Shown: positions 8,676 to 16,714, counted from the first letter of the stretch. The stretch: DNA of 41,789 bases from Prevotella sp. (GCA_017430675.1 JAFRMM010000135.1:1-41789); one strand, 5' to 3'. The notes: generated by a model from the sequence alone, not told the origin. Numbers and translations: made by a program.

Positions 8676-8756
8676 TGCAAAGATACGGATTTCTTTTGAG
8701 ACCGCCAAAGGATTTCCCTGGAAATGTTCACAACGGTTCCTGGAACCGTTGTGCTC
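8676..8756 (-). repeat. 81-bp intergenic promoter module, copy B
   Basis: Second copy of the module at 8232-8312 (6 differences in 81). Its palindrome is perfect here: 12-bp arms around a single central T (8729-8753). It ends inside the stop codon of the kinase-like gene (8755-8757) and begins 2 bp before the 81-aa gene's ATG, so again it is the whole intergenic region. Minus-strand -7 box TATCTTTG at 8678-8685. Confidence 0.9.
8678..8685 (-). promoter_or_regulatory. -7 box of small membrane protein pair
   Basis: TATCTTTG on the minus strand, 4 nt before the ATG of the 81-aa protein, with TTTGG in the -33 region of module copy B. Confidence 0.7.
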
Positions 8757-9582
8757 ATGTGGATTCTTGATTGAAAATAATTTCGGTAGTTAGTTCCCTG
8801 TTTCCATCTGCTCGGAGGGCGGAAGTATTTATTCTGATGTCGCAATCTACTACAAATATTGTACCAGATAAAGAACGAATAACATTCTCATCATGCATGT
8901 CACTCAAGTAAATATCAGGGGTGGCGTATGTCCAGTTCTTTGGATTGATAAGTTTGAATCCCATTTTTTGCATATATGCGGCAATCTCCTCATCGTCAAC
9001 ATGCTCGCCCTCTATGAATGGTTGTTCTACAATAATTTTAAACTCGCCTTTCTTGTCTCGTCCAAATCCGAGAACCGTCATGTTGGTTTCAGGGAAATAT
9101 GCATTATGCAGTGTAATTCTATCTAGTGCTAAAATAGGTTGGATAAAATAATCCAAACCGATGGATTTTATGAGTGTGGCTCCATGATCATAAACCAGTG
9201 CTTCACCACCTTCGGCTATTTGTTCGCCAAGCATTTGGTGTAAGGAGTCATCTACGGGTTCAGTCCAAATACCTACAGATTTTGCCCATTGTTCTATACG
9301 AACTTCTTGGATCGCTCCATATTGGCACTCTTTTTGGTAATCGCTGAGCGTTCCTTTAGTGATTTTATCTGTGCCAGTTTCTGCTCCCGCGAGTATGGAT
9401 GCAATGACATGCGCATGACCTCCCGTTGTGCAGCCATGCTGTTCGAACGGTGAAAATCGTTGATATACAAGTTTTCGGCTAATAAATAATTCTGCATAAC
9501 GTTCTAGTTGTTGCAGACCTTCAGGCTTAAAGCCTTCTGCAATAATGGCATTAATTGATGCCCAAAAATCTGCATTGTTCAT
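8755..9582 (-). CDS. Stand-alone kinase-like protein of the polyvalent-protein type
   Basis: A 275-aa soluble protein with no signal peptide or membrane span. Residues ~115-255 look like a minimal protein-kinase fold: GGEALVY (125-131, glycine-rich/beta region), a Lys in TLIKSI (139), a mixed middle segment, LSDMHDENVI (226-235; Asp, His and Asn arranged like a kinase catalytic loop) and VVDCDIRIN (244-252; Asp in the place of the DFG Asp). This matches what is described for the kinase domain of phage and mobile-element polyvalent proteins. The N-terminal ~110 residues (HGCTTGGHAHVIASIL, KECQYGAIQEVRIEQWAKS) I cannot assign. Activity and target are unknown. It has its own promoter (9605-9612) with a 22-nt leader. 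Confidence 0.6.
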   Translation of the reverse strand: MNNADFWASINAIIAEGFKPEGLQQLERYAELFISRKLVYQRFSPFEQHGCTTGGHAHVIASILAGAETGTDKITKGTLSDYQKECQYGAIQEVRIEQWAKSVGIWTEPVDDSLHQMLGEQIAEGGEALVYDHGATLIKSIGLDYFIQPILALDRITLHNAYFPETNMTVLGFGRDKKGEFKIIVEQPFIEGEHVDDEEIAAYMQKMGFKLINPKNWTYATPDIYLSDMHDENVIRSLSGTIFVVDCDIRINTSALRADGNRELTTEIIFNQEST

Positions 9583-9604
9583 ACTCTATTATTATTCTCT
9601 GCTG

Positions 9605-9612
9605 CAAAGATA
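9605..9612 (-). promoter_or_regulatory. -7 box of kinase-like gene
   Basis: TATCTTTG on the minus strand. The flanking 40 nt resemble the promoter-proximal part of the 81-bp module only weakly (about 27 of 40). Confidence 0.65.
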
Positions 9613-9655
9613 CGGAATAATTCTGAAAGTTCCAAGGATTCGTGGAGGAAAAAGC

Positions 9656-9688
9656 AAATCCCCCGCGGCGGGAGCGCTACGGGGGATT
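9656..9688 (-). terminator. Terminator after the large lipoprotein gene
   Basis: Inverted repeat AATCCCCCG / CGGGGGATT (9657-9665 and 9680-9688) 43 bp past the stop of the gene ending at 9731. On the minus strand it is followed by a short T-rich run (TTTGCTTTTT). Confidence 0.75.
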
Positions 9689-9730
9689 CTTTATGTTGAA
9701 TTACTGGGTAATTCTTTCTACGGTTGTGCT

Positions 9731-11407
9731 TTAGATGGCTACGAGCACACCGCTGCTTGACAGTCTGTAGTTGCTGTTGTAACCAATCTGATAGATAATC
9801 TGAGAACCATCACCGAATGAACCCTCAGCCCACCAGTTGTCCACCATCGGAGACAACAGTTTGCTATCCAGATCCTTACCATCTACCTTACAACCGACGA
9901 AGGCGAGATAAACTTTATAGTCCTTATATTTAACAGTATCATAAGCAGCACGCTCAAACGTCTCAATAACAGTATCTAATTTAGCATTACCTGCAGGGTT
10001 GGTGGTATCGGTGTGGAATACACCATCCGTATCCTTCCAAACATATACAGTAACATAAATTACATTACCATTTGCATCCGTGAGGTACTTCTGTGCTTCC
10101 GGATCAACAAAAATCTCACTGTCAGATGAACCGAAGTTGACACCATTGAATTCGAATGTGGTCATGCCAGTCTCAGCAACAGGAACATTGACATATACGT
10201 TACAACTGAAGTCAATACCTGATACACTCTTCATGCTGGAAGGAAGAGTTACGTAAGAACCATTACCTACGATACCGAAAGTAACATTCTGAACATTACC
10301 AGGCAGAGTACGCCAGAAATTAGGAATAGTTACATTGCTGATAGAACCAATGTTGTATCTTACATTGTGCTGCTTGCCGTTGCCATCCCAATAAGCATAA
10401 GACTCTGTTGCAGAATTCAAGTACTGAGCAGATCTGTCTGCACCTATGATGGCATCAACATTCAGTACATACTCTAAGTAATTGTCCTCAGCATCAAGAT
10501 ACTGACCAAGGCGAAGTTGTGCATTCTTCTGAATGGTGATAGTACCAGCCTTGCTCTCATAAGATCTCGGAGCCAGATATACTTCTGTACCCTCTGCAAT
10601 GATAGCATTCGGTGTGAATATCTGATCCTCATCACTCCAAGCCTTGTCAACGGGGAAACCGCGCTTTAAGCACTCCTTCCAATCGTTACCAGTATCCTCT
10701 GCTGCATTGTAACCAGTCAGGATAACTGCCTCAACGGCACCCTCACTCATATGGAAGTTTACATCCGTTACCTTCGCAGGATCAAAAGTCTTGAACTTAA
10801 TGCTGCTCTTGCAATTAATATCTCCCCAACTACCAGCAGTAGTGGTGGCAGCCTTAGCAACACCAATCACAGCATTACCAACCAGATAGTTTCTCCAAGT
10901 CGGATTCACGGTCAGATCCAGGTTGATAGGACTCTCTGAATCGGGGAGAGCGATAGTGAAGTTGCCTGCATTTGCAGCGTCGTTCTTGATAGCCAGATCC
11001 TTCTCAACCTTTGCGAAAGCATCAGCGAAAGTCAACTGAATGTTGGGAGCCTGGCCAGTAGCAGGAATAGTAATTGCATCAGCAGTCTCCAGACCACCCT
11101 TTACAATGATCTCAATCGTCTGAGTGATACCATCATCATCAGTCGTTGCAGTCTCAGTGAAGACCTTCTTCACATCAGCGCTGGCCAACAGAGTGTTGAC
11201 GTCCTTCGTAGTAGCGCAATTCTCGATTGTAATGGTGGTTCCAGCAACAGTTGCCTTGGGAGTGGCAGGAGTGGCAGGGGTTTCAGGTACAGGCTGAACA
11301 GGTGACAACGGGTTGTCGATAACCTGGTCGCAAGACTGAAGACCCATTGAGAGACCGAAGAGCAGATCAAAGCCTGCTACCTTCCATGAATAATTCAATT
11401 TCTTCAT
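9731..11407 (-). CDS. Large hypothetical cell-surface lipoprotein
   Basis: A 558-aa protein with a lipoprotein signal peptide: hydrophobic 10-23, lipobox GLQSC with Cys26, then DQVIDNPLSP. A Pro/Thr linker (about 37-53, PVPETPATPATPK) leads to a long, strand-rich region with TITIENCATTKDVNTLL, several GSYVTLPSSMKSVSG-like segments and few charged clusters. Repeated phrases such as VTIPNFWRTLPGNVQNVTF suggest a right-handed beta-helix or leucine-rich surface fold, but I cannot assign a family. Codon use is more AT-rich than in the flanking housekeeping genes and the flanks are AT-rich, so it may be an accessory gene. It is monocistronic: own promoter with a leader of about 105 nt and own terminator. 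Confidence 0.75.
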   Translation of the reverse strand: MKKLNYSWKVAGFDLLFGLSMGLQSCDQVIDNPLSPVQPVPETPATPATPKATVAGTTITIENCATTKDVNTLLASADVKKVFTETATTDDDGITQTIEIIVKGGLETADAITIPATGQAPNIQLTFADAFAKVEKDLAIKNDAANAGNFTIALPDSESPINLDLTVNPTWRNYLVGNAVIGVAKAATTTAGSWGDINCKSSIKFKTFDPAKVTDVNFHMSEGAVEAVILTGYNAAEDTGNDWKECLKRGFPVDKAWSDEDQIFTPNAIIAEGTEVYLAPRSYESKAGTITIQKNAQLRLGQYLDAEDNYLEYVLNVDAIIGADRSAQYLNSATESYAYWDGNGKQHNVRYNIGSISNVTIPNFWRTLPGNVQNVTFGIVGNGSYVTLPSSMKSVSGIDFSCNVYVNVPVAETGMTTFEFNGVNFGSSDSEIFVDPEAQKYLTDANGNVIYVTVYVWKDTDGVFHTDTTNPAGNAKLDTVIETFERAAYDTVKYKDYKVYLAFVGCKVDGKDLDSKLLSPMVDNWWAEGSFGDGSQIIYQIGYNSNYRLSSSGVLVAI

Positions 11408-11518
11408 AACTTTTTTTTGTTTTTAAATTGATAAAATAGTGAATTTAATTGTGAATTTTCTTCTTCTTTTTACATACTTCTATGCTCTGAAACCGTGGTA
11501 TTCCCACAGAATCTGCCG

Positions 11519-11526
11519 CAAAATTA
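11519..11526 (-). promoter_or_regulatory. -7 box of the large lipoprotein gene
   Basis: TAATTTTG on the minus strand, 111 nt upstream of the ATG; the leader is much longer than those of neighbouring genes. Confidence 0.5.
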
Positions 11527-11638
11527 AATATTATTTTCGAAACTACCAAATATTTCTCAAAAAAAATCTAAAATTTTGCCAAAAAATTAATCTTTTGGGG
11601 ATTTATCGTGATTTTTGGCCCTCATTTATATTATTTAA

Positions 11639-11650
11639 TGTACGCGCGAG
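11639..11650 (+). repeat. 12-bp direct repeat flanking the Rpn gene (left)
   Basis: TGTACGCGCGAG, identical to 12851-12862 and in the same orientation, followed by a T-run in both cases. It lies 11 bp past the end of the Rpn gene. Confidence 0.75.
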
Positions 11651-11661
11651 CGGTATTTTTT

Positions 11662-12750
11662 CTACAGTGTTTTGATCTCCTCTGCGGTGAGGCCTGTGAC
11701 GGCTGCGATCTGGGCAGTGGTCATGCTCAAGGCTTTGAGATTCCGAACTACCTGCACAAGCCTTTCCTTGGCCTGTTCAGTCTCTGCCTTGGCTTGCTTG
11801 ATTTCTACTTTGGCCTGTTCAGTCTCTGCCTTGGCTTGTTTGATTTCTACTTTGGCCTGCTCAGTCTCTGCCTTGGCTTGCTTGATTTCTGCCTTGGCTT
11901 GCTTGATTTCTGCCTTGGCTTGTTCTGTCTCTGCCTTGGCTTGTTTGATTTCCGCCTTGGCCTGTTCTGTCTCTGCCTTAGCCTTTTCCGCTTCTCGCTT
12001 CAGGGCATTCTCCAGAGTCCTTTGTACACTGATCCGATCCCAGAACTTGTCGTATGCGCGCATCTCGGCATCGGAAAATGCTGCTACTTCAACGATTTCC
12101 AAGGCTTCCTTTACCTCTTCGCTCTCCAGTAGTTCGGCTGGTACTTCTCGGGTCGTCTCATTAATCTCGGTCAGAAAGCGAAGCCAAAGTACTTGCATTC
12201 TCTTTTCTGAAAATGTCTGAGGCTTGAATTTGGGAAGTTCTACAAAGATCAGGTGAAGTCCATCAATGACCTTGTTGGTATATTTGTCGTGAACGAAGTG
12301 ATAGTAATGATAATAGTCATCGACATCCTTTTGAAACTCCTCATTGACAAAGTTAAGTGCATACACAGGCTGAAGGCTCTCGTAGTCGCTTCCTTTCCTG
12401 GATTGTGCCACATAGGCCTTGGATGCATTGAGAAGAACTCGCTTCTTGAAAGACTCTGTCCACGACATCTGCATCTCAACAAGAAACTCCCGTTTCTTGT
12501 TGTCCCTGCAACAGACGTCAACGATACTATACTTCTCGACTTCTGTGCGCTCGGGGATCTTCTCGGGGGGCCAGTATTCGATGCTTTCCACATGCTCGTC
12601 GTTCTTCAAGGGCAGAAGTGCATTAAGAAGGCTTATGACGAGATGCGGATGCTCGCCGAAAATCTTCTTAAAGGTTAAATCCGCCTTCGGATCCAAAAAC
12701 ATTCCTCTCATACTAGTTGCTCCTTTCGTTTTTTTCTTGTCTTTTCCCAT
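11662..12750 (-). CDS. Rpn-family recombination-promoting nuclease / PD-(D/E)xK putative transposase
   Basis: A 362-aa protein. FLDPKADLTFKKIFGEHP (about 18-35) is the hallmark N-terminus of the Rpn/PD-(D/E)xK nuclease transposase family. The likely catalytic core is Asp78 (SIVDVC) and E92-x-Q94 (FLVEMQM). Rpn enzymes are Ca2+/Mg2+-dependent endonucleases linked to RecA-independent recombination and, in some cases, phage defence. Residues 259-328 are ten heptads alternating AETEQAK and A/VEIKQAK, a long coiled coil, followed by a helix-turn-helix-like end (MTTAQIAAVTGLTAEEIKTL). I start at the ATG at 12748-12750; the open frame continues to 12795 only through a TTG next to the promoter. It is flanked by 12-bp direct repeats. 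Confidence 0.85.
   Translation of the reverse strand: MGKDKKKTKGATSMRGMFLDPKADLTFKKIFGEHPHLVISLLNALLPLKNDEHVESIEYWPPEKIPERTEVEKYSIVDVCCRDNKKREFLVEMQMSWTESFKKRVLLNASKAYVAQSRKGSDYESLQPVYALNFVNEEFQKDVDDYYHYYHFVHDKYTNKVIDGLHLIFVELPKFKPQTFSEKRMQVLWLRFLTEINETTREVPAELLESEEVKEALEIVEVAAFSDAEMRAYDKFWDRISVQRTLENALKREAEKAKAETEQAKAEIKQAKAETEQAKAEIKQAKAEIKQAKAETEQAKVEIKQAKAETEQAKVEIKQAKAETEQAKERLVQVVRNLKALSMTTAQIAAVTGLTAEEIKTL
11767..11976 (-). repeat. Ten in-frame 21-bp tandem repeats in the Rpn gene
   Basis: Ten 21-bp units, all in phase with the reading frame. They are of two kinds (encoding AETEQAK and A/VEIKQAK), mostly alternating. The unit length preserves both frame and coiled-coil heptad phase, so unit gain or loss would change only coil length. 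Confidence 0.9.
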
Positions 12751-12792
12751 AGTTTTTAAATTAAAGGGTTTAACGTCGTTGTTTATCGGCTG

Positions 12793-12800
12793 CAAAGTTA
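12793..12800 (-). promoter_or_regulatory. -7 box of the Rpn gene
   Basis: TAACTTTG on the minus strand, 42 nt before the ATG. The 53 nt at 12791-12843 align without gaps to the first 53 nt of module copy B (about 40 of 53 identical), including the -33 region, but without the large palindrome. Confidence 0.65.
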
Positions 12801-12850
12801 CGGAATTCTTTTGAAACGACCAAAGATTTTTCTCTATAATGTTAAATATA

Positions 12851-12862
12851 TGTACGCGCGAG
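12851..12862 (+). repeat. 12-bp direct repeat flanking the Rpn gene (right)
   Basis: TGTACGCGCGAG, second copy of 11639-11650. Here ACGC-GCGAG-GCGT could form a small hairpin ahead of six T. Confidence 0.75.
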
Positions 12863-12884
12863 GCGTTTTTTCAAATATTATTCG

Positions 12885-12892
12885 TAATTTTG
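12885..12892 (+). promoter_or_regulatory. -7 box of the 156-aa lipoprotein gene
   Basis: TAATTTTG, 28 nt upstream of the ATG at 12921. Confidence 0.6.
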
Positions 12893-12920
12893 CCCCATCA
12901 ATACATCAATTCGAGTGCGT

Positions 12921-13391
12921 ATGAAGAATTTTTTTGTGGCCTTAACGGCCTTTGTGGCACTCTGTGCCTGTAACAGTGGTGAGAAGGATCTGAAGTATCG
13001 TGGGTTGTCAATGGCTTTGTCATTCCAAGCATTCTGCGACTCGATGCAGTCGCGGGGCTATGCCGTGGATTCAGCCAAGACTGACTCGGCGTGGACGCGC
13101 GTGGTACTGGTGCGTCCAGGGGATAAGTTCCGCCTGATGCTGGCCCAGAAGGACGGTCGGCTGCAGGCTTTGCAGGAGAATTATATCCTCTCGACCAACG
13201 ACAGCACCCGCAGGATGTGGCAGGAGTTGCGCGACGGCTTCGAGAAGGAACTGGATGCATGGCCCAACATGCCCAAACATGGCGATGATCACAAGATTGC
13301 CAAGTTCGAGGCTGATGGCGGCTTTGTCACCATCACCCTGGAGAACACGTACCGGCCAACGCTCTCCGTGCTCTACGAAGTGAAGAAGTGA
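12921..13391 (+). CDS. Small hypothetical lipoprotein
   Basis: A 156-aa protein with an N-terminal signal and lipobox-like LCAC (Cys17), followed by NSGEKD. The mature part is an alpha/beta domain with RGLSMALSFQAFCDSMQSRGY near its start and a C-terminal strand pattern ending LSVLYEVKK. I do not recognise a named family. The start at ATG 12921 is preferred over the GTG two codons earlier because it gives a regular signal peptide. The unit is monocistronic with its own promoter and a terminator hairpin just after the stop, convergent with cdsA. Confidence 0.75.
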   Translation: MKNFFVALTAFVALCACNSGEKDLKYRGLSMALSFQAFCDSMQSRGYAVDSAKTDSAWTRVVLVRPGDKFRLMLAQKDGRLQALQENYILSTNDSTRRMWQELRDGFEKELDAWPNMPKHGDDHKIAKFEADGGFVTITLENTYRPTLSVLYEVKK

Positions 13392-13394
13392 CAA

Positions 13395-13420
13395 AAGGGG
13401 GCTCCAGACGGAGCCTTCTT
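13395..13420 (+). terminator. Terminator after the small lipoprotein gene
   Basis: Stem GGCTCC-AGAC-GGAGCC, extended outward by AAGGG/TTCTT pairs with two wobbles, ending in a T-rich tail. It sits in the 32-bp gap between convergent genes. Confidence 0.75.
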
Positions 13421-13423
13421 TCG

Positions 13424-14278
13424 TTATATGACGGTCAGGGTGTAGAGATAGACGACGGCTGCGGGGACGGCCATGAGGGTGGAGTCGAAGCGGTCGAGCA
13501 TGCCGCCGTGGCCTGGGAGGATGCTCCCGCTGTCCTTGATGCCGAGGGTGCGCTTGAAGAGGCTCTCCACGAGGTCGCCCCAGGTGCCGAAGATGACGAC
13601 GGTGAGGCCGAGGCCCATGTATTCGAGGGGGCTCAGCACCAGGGGACAGTCACCCAGGGCGCCAGAGGCACACAGATAGGACAGTCCCCATGAACAGAGG
13701 ATCACGAGGATGCCGCCGCCGATGCTGCCCTCCCAACTCTTGCCCGGGGATATGCGCGGGAAGAGTTTGTGGCGGCCCAGCAGGGAGCCGCAGAGGTAGG
13801 CGCCCGTGTCGTTGATCCAGAGGAAGACGAACACGGAGAGCGGCACGTGCCAGGTGTAGAGGATATCGCTGCTGGCGGAGCGGAAGGCCAGCACGCTCAG
13901 CAGCGAGAAGGGCAGGGCGATGTAGAGTTGGCTCATCATCGTGTAGGCCCAGTCGTTGACGGGGTCCTCCTGCTTCAGGTAGAGTTCGGACACCATGAGG
14001 TAGATGAGGGTGATGAGGTAGGGGATGAACACGCCTGACGGTGTGATGCCACTACAATAGCCGGCCATGGCGAGGAAGAAATAGACGCCCGCCACGGTGC
14101 AGATCATCCGGTTGACGGTGATGCCCTCACGGTCGTTCACCAGTCCCGTGAACTCCCAGACGGTGAGTCCCGTGACAAGTGAGAACAGCAGCACCATGGC
14201 CTCGGCACGCAGGAAGCAGGTGACGATGGCGGCCACGAAGAATACCGCTGTGATGGTTCTGACGATGAAGTTCTTCAT
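13424..14278 (-). CDS. cdsA: Phosphatidate cytidylyltransferase
   Basis: A 284-aa integral membrane enzyme that makes CDP-diacylglycerol from phosphatidate and CTP, the precursor of all bacterial phospholipids. It has about eight hydrophobic segments and a textbook CDS signature near the C-terminus: SLFKRTLGIKDSGSILPG continuing into HGGMLDRFDS. Start: ATG at 14276-14278 (MKNFIVRT) directly after the ftsH stop; an ATG nine bases upstream (MSDMKN) overlaps the ftsH end by 8 bp and is equally possible. It is the last gene of rsfS-ftsH-cdsA, a gene order common in Bacteroidetes. Confidence 0.93.
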   Translation of the reverse strand: MKNFIVRTITAVFFVAAIVTCFLRAEAMVLLFSLVTGLTVWEFTGLVNDREGITVNRMICTVAGVYFFLAMAGYCSGITPSGVFIPYLITLIYLMVSELYLKQEDPVNDWAYTMMSQLYIALPFSLLSVLAFRSASSDILYTWHVPLSVFVFLWINDTGAYLCGSLLGRHKLFPRISPGKSWEGSIGGGILVILCSWGLSYLCASGALGDCPLVLSPLEYMGLGLTVVIFGTWGDLVESLFKRTLGIKDSGSILPGHGGMLDRFDSTLMAVPAAVVYLYTLTVI

Positions 14279-14279
14279 A

Positions 14280-16298
14280 TCACTCATTGTTGTTTTGAGC
14301 CTCGAGTTCCTTGGCACGCTCCTCGGCCATGCGCTCCGCATCGGCCTTCATCTGGGCCTCGAGGAGTTCCTCGGCACGGCTGGTCCAGGGGCGCTTGCCG
14401 AAGATGCGCTCCACATCCTCGGCGAAGATCACCTCACGGTCGATGAGCAATTGCGCCAGTTGGGCATGTCCCTCCTTGTGCTCCGTCAGGATCTGCTTGG
14501 CGCGCTCGTACTGTTCGTTGATCATACGGAGCACCTCGTCGTCCATAATCTTCGCCGTCGTCTCGGAGTAAGGCTTCTGGAACTGGTACTCGGCATTGTT
14601 GTAGTAACAGATGTTCGGCAGTTTGTCGCTCATGCCGGCGAAGGCGATCATGCCGTAGGCCTGTTTGGTGGTGCGCTCCAGGTCGTTCATGGCCCCTGTG
14701 GAGATGCTGCCGATGAACAGTTCCTCGGCGGCACGGCCTCCGAGTAAGGAACACATCTCGTCGAGCATGGCCTCCTTGGTCTGGAGCACGCGCTCCTCGG
14801 GCAGATACCAGGCGGCACCAAGGGCCTGACCACGCGGCACGATGCTGACTTTTACTAACGGGTTGGCAAACTCCGTGAACCACGAGATGGTGGCGTGGCC
14901 TGCCTCGTGGATGGCTATCGAGCGCTTCTCGGCCTGGGTCATCACCTTGGTCTTCTTCTCCAGACCGCCGATGATACGATCGACGGCGTCGAGGAAATCC
15001 TGTTTCCCGACCTTCTGGCTGTTATGACGGGCGGCGATCAGGGCGGCCTCGTTGCAGACATTGGCGATGTCGGCACCGGAGAAGCCCGGGGTCTGACGGG
15101 CGAGGAAGTCGATATCCACACTGTCGTCGGTCTTCACGGGCTTCAGATGCACCATGAAGACCTCCTTACGCTCGTTGAGGTCGGGGAGATCGACGTGTAT
15201 CTGACGGTCGAAGCGCCCGGCGCGAAGCAGGGCAGAGTCGAGCATGTCGGCACGGTTGGTGGCGGCGAGGATGATGACACCGCTATTGGTGCCGAAGCCG
15301 TCCATCTCCGTGAGCAGGGCGTTGAGCGTGTTCTCGCGCTCGTCGTTGCCGCCCATGGCGGGGTTCTTGCTGCGGGCACGGCCCACGGCATCGATCTCAT
15401 CGATGAAGATGATGCAGGGCGATTTCTGCTTGGCCTGCTGGAACAGGTCGCGCACACGGCTGGCGCCCACGCCGACGAACATCTCCACGAAGTCGGAGCC
15501 GCTCATCGAGAAAAAGGGTACGCCGGCCTCTCCGGCCACGGCCTTCGCCAGCAGTGTCTTACCCGTTCCCGGGGGACCTACCAAGAGGGCTCCCTTGGGG
15601 ATCTTTCCGCCGAGGTCGGTATATTTCTGTGGATTCTTCAGGAAGTCCACGATCTCCTGCACTTCCTGTTTGGCGCCAGCCTGTCCGGCCACGTCCTTGA
15701 ACGTGATGCCCAGGTCGCCGCCCTTCTCGTACATCTTGGCCTTCGACTTGCCGACGCTGAACACGCCGCCGCCTCCGGCACCCATGCCTCCGCCGCCCAT
15801 GCGCCGCATGAAGAAGATCCACAGGCCGACGATCACGAAGATGGGCAGGAGGTTATAGAAGAGCATGTTGAACATCTCGTTCTCCTTGCGGTTCTCGTAG
15901 GTATAGTCGCCGGTGAAGACCTGATCCTCGCGGGCCTGGTTGATGAACTCCTCCACCTGGTCGATGCTACCGAACTCCACCTCTACGTAGGGCTCGGCAC
16001 CCGTCTGCTGGGTTCCCTGGTGGAACACGTCGCGGATATGCTCCGGCTTGACGAACATCTTCAGTATGCCCTGTCCCTTGTTCACCACGATCTTCGAGGC
16101 ATAGCCGTGGTTCACCATGTCCTTGAAGTCGGAGTAGGATGCATTCTTGGCGATGCTGCTGTTCTGCGGACCTCCACTGGAGAAGTAGAGCAGTCCCAAG
16201 GCGATGATAGCCACGAGGTAGATCCAGTTCATGTTGAACTTGGGCATGTTCATCTTCGGACCGTTACCGCCGATATTGTTTTGTTTCTGATTATCCAT
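14280..16298 (-). CDS. ftsH: ATP-dependent zinc metalloprotease FtsH
   Basis: A 672-aa membrane-anchored AAA+ protease for quality control of membrane and regulatory proteins. Two spans (about 25-41 and 147-165) enclose a periplasmic domain. The ATPase part has Walker A GPPGTGKT (~241-248), Walker B IIFIDEID (~296-303) and the SRH region with [18 protein letters not shown]. The zinc site is HEAGH (~464-468). A GMGAGGGG linker follows the second span, and the C-terminus ends in Glu/Ala/Asn-rich sequence. The ATG at 16296-16298 is preferred to a TTG one codon earlier. It sits between rsfS and cdsA in one unit. Confidence 0.96.
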   Translation of the reverse strand: MDNQKQNNIGGNGPKMNMPKFNMNWIYLVAIIALGLLYFSSGGPQNSSIAKNASYSDFKDMVNHGYASKIVVNKGQGILKMFVKPEHIRDVFHQGTQQTGAEPYVEVEFGSIDQVEEFINQAREDQVFTGDYTYENRKENEMFNMLFYNLLPIFVIVGLWIFFMRRMGGGGMGAGGGGVFSVGKSKAKMYEKGGDLGITFKDVAGQAGAKQEVQEIVDFLKNPQKYTDLGGKIPKGALLVGPPGTGKTLLAKAVAGEAGVPFFSMSGSDFVEMFVGVGASRVRDLFQQAKQKSPCIIFIDEIDAVGRARSKNPAMGGNDERENTLNALLTEMDGFGTNSGVIILAATNRADMLDSALLRAGRFDRQIHVDLPDLNERKEVFMVHLKPVKTDDSVDIDFLARQTPGFSGADIANVCNEAALIAARHNSQKVGKQDFLDAVDRIIGGLEKKTKVMTQAEKRSIAIHEAGHATISWFTEFANPLVKVSIVPRGQALGAAWYLPEERVLQTKEAMLDEMCSLLGGRAAEELFIGSISTGAMNDLERTTKQAYGMIAFAGMSDKLPNICYYNNAEYQFQKPYSETTAKIMDDEVLRMINEQYERAKQILTEHKEGHAQLAQLLIDREVIFAEDVERIFGKRPWTSRAEELLEAQMKADAERMAEERAKELEAQNNNE

Positions 16299-16322
16299 CA
16301 ATCTTCAATTATCAATTCTCAA

Positions 16323-16682
16323 TTAGTCTAAGTCTGGTATCCTTGTCAGGGGGGCATCTTCCCAGAGGTGCTCCAGGTCGTAGTATTCCCTGATGTCGGG
16401 CAGGAATATGTGCACCAGCACGTCGCCGTAGTCCATGGCTACCCACTGTGCGTTCTCCAGTCCCACCACATGTGCCGGTTTTTCTTTCAGTCGTTCACGG
16501 GCCATGTCGCCGATGGATTCCGTGACGGCCTCCACCTGTGCGGGGGAGTTGCCCGTGCAGATGACGAAGTAGCGGCAGATGGTACCCTCCATCTTGTTCA
16601 GGTCGGCAATCACGATGTTGCTTCCCTTTTTTTCTTGTATCGCTTCCGTGATGGTTTTGACAAGCAGTTTTGTTTGCTCCAT
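16323..16682 (-). CDS. rsfS: Ribosomal silencing factor RsfS
   Basis: A 119-aa protein of the RsfS/Iojap family. It contains the family pattern of an N-terminal helix (LLVKTITEAIQEKKGSNIV), a CRYFVICTGNSPAQVEAVTESI block and a W-x-x-MDYGDVLVHIFLPDIREYYDLEHLW C-terminal core. RsfS binds L14 (uL14) of the 50S subunit and blocks subunit joining during starvation. Start is the ATG at 16680-16682; the frame continues upstream across the promoter. It is first in the rsfS-ftsH-cdsA unit, 24 nt downstream of the -7 box. Confidence 0.92.
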   Translation of the reverse strand: MEQTKLLVKTITEAIQEKKGSNIVIADLNKMEGTICRYFVICTGNSPAQVEAVTESIGDMARERLKEKPAHVVGLENAQWVAMDYGDVLVHIFLPDIREYYDLEHLWEDAPLTRIPDLD

Positions 16683-16706
16683 ATATAAATAAGGTGTATC
16701 AAGTTG

Positions 16707-16714
16707 CAAAGTTA
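16707..16714 (-). promoter_or_regulatory. -7 box of rsfS-ftsH-cdsA
   Basis: TAACTTTG on the minus strand, 24 nt before the rsfS ATG. Confidence 0.65.

Larger units (their letters stand above)
11408..11661. other. AT-rich intergenic region
   Basis: 254 bp with no credible gene. It holds the promoter and long leader of the lipoprotein gene (11407 to ~11512), including a small GTGG-GAATA-CCAC hairpin, then a very AT-rich block (11521-11640) with poly-A runs. At its right end lies one copy of the 12-bp repeat TGTACGCGCGAG. Confidence 0.7.

Noticed and set aside
8729..8753. Palindrome considered as an invertible-promoter end
   Set aside because: The palindrome does not flank the promoter as a separated inverted pair, and no invertase gene is nearby.
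11767..11976. CRISPR-like regular repeats
   Set aside because: The 21-bp units have no spacers and are in-frame codons of the Rpn coiled coil.
16300..16322. TCAATT-type short repeat between rsfS and ftsH
   Set aside because: Only a few imperfect units of AT-rich sequence inside one transcription unit; no structure or regulatory feature follows from it.
14895..16331. A 478-codon plus-strand open frame
   Set aside because: Entirely antisense to ftsH and rsfS, low-complexity Leu/His/Glu content, no promoter.
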